Below are positions 61,183 through 64,000 of a stretch of DNA of 64,000 nucleotides, piece after piece. Positions within the stretch are counted from its first letter, which is position 1, and every line of letters starts with the position of its first letter. The notes beneath the pieces were generated by a model that worked only from the letters and a program-made list of their open reading frames with translations, made no database searches and was not told where the DNA came from. The position numbers and the translations under genes are program-made. The DNA is from Saprospiraceae bacterium (GTDB taxonomy: Bacteria > Bacteroidota > Bacteroidia > Chitinophagales > Saprospiraceae): the NCBI GenBank assembly GCA_028285545.1, contig JANQPA010000041.1:62001-126000 (forward strand). The letters are read 5' to 3'.

Positions 61183-62799
61183 TTACTTTTCTTTGTCAAG
61201 CATTTTGGGTAATACCTGATGAGCGTTTGCCCATTCTTCCCATTTTTTGGAAAGCTCCTCCACCAGCTCTTTGTTTTCGTCAGCAAGATTATGAGTTTCC
61301 ATTCGATCGTTTGAAAGGTCAAATAATTCCCATTCCACTTGATTTCGACCTTTGGTAGCCTTCCAGTCCCCTTTGCGAATAGCATATCGATTAACGTGTT
61401 CCCAATACATGTATTCATGTTCCGTTTTTTCACCTTTGCTTAGCACTGGAAGTAAGCTATTCCCTTCCAGTGGAAAGGTTGGCAGGCCATAGGAAGAAGT
61501 ATCTGGGTATTGCGCACCGGAGGCTTCTAAAATTGTAGGCATTAAATCAATGAGGTAGGCCTTATTATCTGTAATTTTTCCTGCTTGCTCGGTTATCACT
61601 TTTGGCCAATGAGCGATGAAAGAAGTAGCGATCCCACCTTCGCCTGGAAATTTTTTATAATCCTGAAGTGGAACGTTTGATACATTGGCCCATGCTCTAC
61701 CATAAGAAACCGCCCCCCAAATATCAGGATTGTTGATATCTTCAAATTTGCCAGATCCGAATTCCCCATATTCTGAACAACCGCCATTGTCTGATAAGAA
61801 AAGTATTAAGGTATTATCTAATTGCCCTTCTTTTTCCAGATAATTTATAAGCCGTCCAATATTAGCATCCATGGAATGAACCTGCGCTGCATAAACCGCC
61901 ATTCTATAAGCAGATTCTTCTTTTTGCTGGGGAGAAAGGTCTTCCCAGGCACGTACAGTTGTATCTCGAAATGGCTCCCAGTTTTTATCGAAAAGTCCTA
62001 GTCTTTTTTGATTTTCAAAACGAATACGGCGAAGGCTGTCCCAGCCAATTTGATATTTATCTTTAAATCTATCAATATCACTTTCTTTTGCCTGTAGAGG
62101 CCAGTGGGGAGCAGTATAGGCTAAGTACAAAAAAAATGGAGTTTCTTTCTTCTGATCACCAATAAACTGAATGGCATAATCTGTAAAAGCATCTGTTGTA
62201 TAATAAGAAGTGTCAGGAGCAGGGAGGCTGTCATTCATATAAGTAAGTCCACGTGCACCCTGGGGTTTAAAATAGCTACTAGCTCCAGACAGAATACCAT
62301 AATATTTGTCGAAACCACGCTGGAGGGGCCAATCTGATGAGTTATGATAGCCAATGTGCCATTTACCAGTCATATAAGTTTGATATCCGACTCCTTTTAA
62401 AGCTTCGGCTATGGTGACACATTCTTTATTTAAATGGCCCAGGTAACCAGGTGTTCCAAATCGTTTAGAGGCATCTTTATTTGCCGGAGGATTAGCCATT
62501 AGCCCTACACCCGCCTGATGTTGAAAAAGACCGGTTAGCAGACTGGCACGGGAAGGGCAGCACCTGGAGGTATTGTAAAATTGGGTAAATCGCAGTCCAT
62601 TTTCAGCGAGTTTGTCCAGATGGGGAGTAGGGATTTCGCTTCCATAACAACCCAGGTCGGAATATCCCATATCATCAGCTAAAATCAGGATGATATTGGG
62701 CTTTACAACTTGCTCTTCATTACAAGAGATACTTAACAAAAAAAGCAGGCTTCCGGCAGTTAAATATCTGGCGATATTTTGAAACAAAGATATGCTCAT
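61183..62799 (-). CDS. Arylsulfatase lipoprotein, translationally coupled to upstream sulfatase
   Basis: A 538-residue sulfatase with lipobox LSISC (Cys26), ILADDMGYSDLGCYGSE, the formylglycine site Cys80 in SRCCPSRASLLTG, MTGKWHIGYH and FLSDNGGCSEYGEFG. Its ATG overlaps the stop codon of the upstream sulfatase (TAATG), so the two are translated in a coupled way. It resembles the sulfatase at 55771 more than the one at 59484. Confidence 0.88.
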   Translation of the reverse strand: MSISLFQNIARYLTAGSLLFLLSISCNEEQVVKPNIILILADDMGYSDLGCYGSEIPTPHLDKLAENGLRFTQFYNTSRCCPSRASLLTGLFQHQAGVGLMANPPANKDASKRFGTPGYLGHLNKECVTIAEALKGVGYQTYMTGKWHIGYHNSSDWPLQRGFDKYYGILSGASSYFKPQGARGLTYMNDSLPAPDTSYYTTDAFTDYAIQFIGDQKKETPFFLYLAYTAPHWPLQAKESDIDRFKDKYQIGWDSLRRIRFENQKRLGLFDKNWEPFRDTTVRAWEDLSPQQKEESAYRMAVYAAQVHSMDANIGRLINYLEKEGQLDNTLILFLSDNGGCSEYGEFGSGKFEDINNPDIWGAVSYGRAWANVSNVPLQDYKKFPGEGGIATSFIAHWPKVITEQAGKITDNKAYLIDLMPTILEASGAQYPDTSSYGLPTFPLEGNSLLPVLSKGEKTEHEYMYWEHVNRYAIRKGDWKATKGRNQVEWELFDLSNDRMETHNLADENKELVEELSKKWEEWANAHQVLPKMLDKEK

Positions 62800-64000
62800 T
62801 ATTTAAGATTTTCAGAGATGTTTTCCAGAATAGCCGCCGCTGCTTTTCCTGTTTTCCCTGGTCTTTCATCTGCTATAGTTGTCAGACGCTGGTATTCTCT
62901 TGTATACCTCCTTCTATATTTATTAATCTGAGTGGTGTCTCCTAACTCTTCATGCCATGTAAAAGGATTATTCTTGACTTTATCTCCTCCAGATTGGGAT
63001 TTCCGCCAGGCGACCAATTGCTCTATTAATCCATTGATCCTGCCTTTATTTTCAGGTTTATCAGCAATATTATAATGGCACATTGGATCTTTTTGAAGAT
63101 TATAAAGTTCTAGTTCTTCGGTTATATGATGGACTCCTAAAAGCCAGTCTTTATTCATCAATGAGGTCACCATCGCGCTTTCGACAATCACAAAATCATT
63201 GACTTTTGAATCCGGTTTATAGAACATTTCCAGAAAACTTCGGCCCTCTGTTTCGGCAATATCTTTTTGTCCGCTTAGTTCCATAATAGTGGCAAATAGA
63301 TCGGCATGACTGGTGAAGTTATCTCGAAACCCAGGCTTCACAAATCCAGGATACCAAACGACCATGGGTACAATAGATTGAGTAGGAAAGGGGCTTCCTT
63401 TATGGAGCATTTCATTATCAAATAAGGCACTCCCGTGATCGGAAGTAAATATGATCATCGTATTCTCTAACAGGCCTTTTTCTTCTAGTGCACCAATGAC
63501 TTTGGCAATTTGCTCATCAATAAAACTCAAGCTTCCATAATGTGCAGCCCGAACATTATGGCGCAATTTATCTTGTTCTGGTTTTGGCAAACTGTCATAG
63601 TGATCGAACAAATTGCCTCCATAGCCATAGCGATGCCTTGTATAATCCAGAGGTTTATTATCCAACTCTCCCGCTACAAAATCTCCGCTTGGCAGGTCCT
63701 CCATATTTCGATAAATACTTGAAAAGCGTTCGGGAGCATTCCAGGGATTATGTGGCCCTGTAAAAGAAACCCACATAAACCAGGGCTTATCTTTTTTCAA
63801 AATACCACTTTGGACAGCCTCTACAGATTTATTACCTACAAAAGCATCAGCATGCAGGTCCTCATCAAGGGGCCAGTCAAAGAAACTTTGCCCACGAGGT
63901 ATTTTTGAATCCCTGTTTAGGTTGTAAATATCCAAGCGTTTTGATCCCCTTTCATTGAGGTAAGCTTCATAATCATCGTCCCGATATTTTCGATCTTTAC
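62799..64000 (-). CDS. Sulfatase, N-terminal part outside window
   Basis: The frame stays open to the right edge; a TTG at 63935 is internal. The visible 400 residues are the middle and C-terminal parts of a sulfatase: WFMWVSFTGPHNPWNAPERF, FTSDHGSALFDNEMLHKGSPFP with the metal-binding Asp-His and the Lys, and LEKDP-type LYNLQKDPMCHYNIADKPEN. The Cys-x-Pro-x-Arg site is beyond the window. It looks like an S1_16/iduronate-type enzyme by its SDHGS core, unlike the SDNG of its neighbours. It ends with TAATG overlap to the next gene. Confidence 0.8.
   Translation of the reverse strand, partial: KDRKYRDDDYEAYLNERGSKRLDIYNLNRDSKIPRGQSFFDWPLDEDLHADAFVGNKSVEAVQSGILKKDKPWFMWVSFTGPHNPWNAPERFSSIYRNMEDLPSGDFVAGELDNKPLDYTRHRYGYGGNLFDHYDSLPKPEQDKLRHNVRAAHYGSLSFIDEQIAKVIGALEEKGLLENTMIIFTSDHGSALFDNEMLHKGSPFPTQSIVPMVVWYPGFVKPGFRDNFTSHADLFATIMELSGQKDIAETEGRSFLEMFYKPDSKVNDFVIVESAMVTSLMNKDWLLGVHHITEELELYNLQKDPMCHYNIADKPENKGRINGLIEQLVAWRKSQSGGDKVKNNPFTWHEELGDTTQINKYRRRYTREYQRLTTIADERPGKTGKAAAAILENISENLK

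Noticed and set aside
1-64000. CRISPR arrays, tRNA or rRNA genes, insertion sequences, integrase
   Set aside because: None of the expected repeats, structures or protein motifs was seen on either strand.

Overview
The window looks like a chromosomal segment of a Bacteroidota bacterium. It is AT-rich, start codons mostly lack Shine-Dalgarno sequences, and it carries family-typical genes: a TonB-dependent outer-membrane receptor, LytTR and AraC regulators, seven-TM AraC proteins, secreted WD40 and beta-helix proteins, a TPR histidine kinase, and many lipoprotein sulfatases. Caspase-like, CHAT and STAND genes together with a sulfated-glycan locus would fit a marine Saprospiria-like lineage, but that placement is inference. 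No rRNA, tRNA, CRISPR array, insertion sequence or phage gene was seen.

Region 1 (1-29.3 kb) is general metabolism and regulation. It holds membrane and DUF proteins, a hydrolase, a cupin, an MDR oxidoreductase followed closely by a malonyl-CoA-synthetase-like ligase, and a sodium/solute symporter preceded by a 34-residue membrane protein. Next come secreted nuclease-fold, beta-helix, WD40 and BNR proteins, two AraC regulators and a GH13 protein with altered catalytic positions. A MEST-like hydrolase/Old Yellow Enzyme pair, TerC, an erythromycin-esterase-like protein lacking the usual catalytic signature, GNAT, LytTR and a TonB receptor complete the region.

Region 2 (29.3-49.1 kb) is the most interesting part: a protease/NTPase conflict or programmed-death island. 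It contains a trypsin-nuclease fusion, three caspase-like proteins sharing one architecture, and a CHAT protease. A STAND-type NTPase has its C-terminal helical, transmembrane and coiled-coil part moved to a separate gene. There are also a secreted two-TM protein, a secreted WD40 protein, a TPR histidine kinase, its LuxR-type response regulator and an acidic 138-residue protein. CHAT, NTPase, coiled coil, two-TM protein, WD40 and caspase B form one six-gene minus-strand run. A 16-bp dyad, TCCTAA-N4-TTAGGA with a conserved one-sided extension, occurs three times. Copies precede caspase C, a 35-codon small ORF and a short terminator-ended unit, and are the best candidates for targets of the local response regulator. 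The reading I favour is a two-component-controlled suicide or defence module with NTPase-gated proteases and a nuclease effector; that function is inferred.

Region 3 (49.1-64 kb) is a glycan-degradation locus: a lipoprotein aldose epimerase, six sulfatases (one cut by the window edge) and two paralogous GH127-like (DUF1680) proteins. These would desulfate and trim a sulfated, possibly arabinose- or galactose-containing polysaccharide. No SusC/SusD pair lies inside the window.
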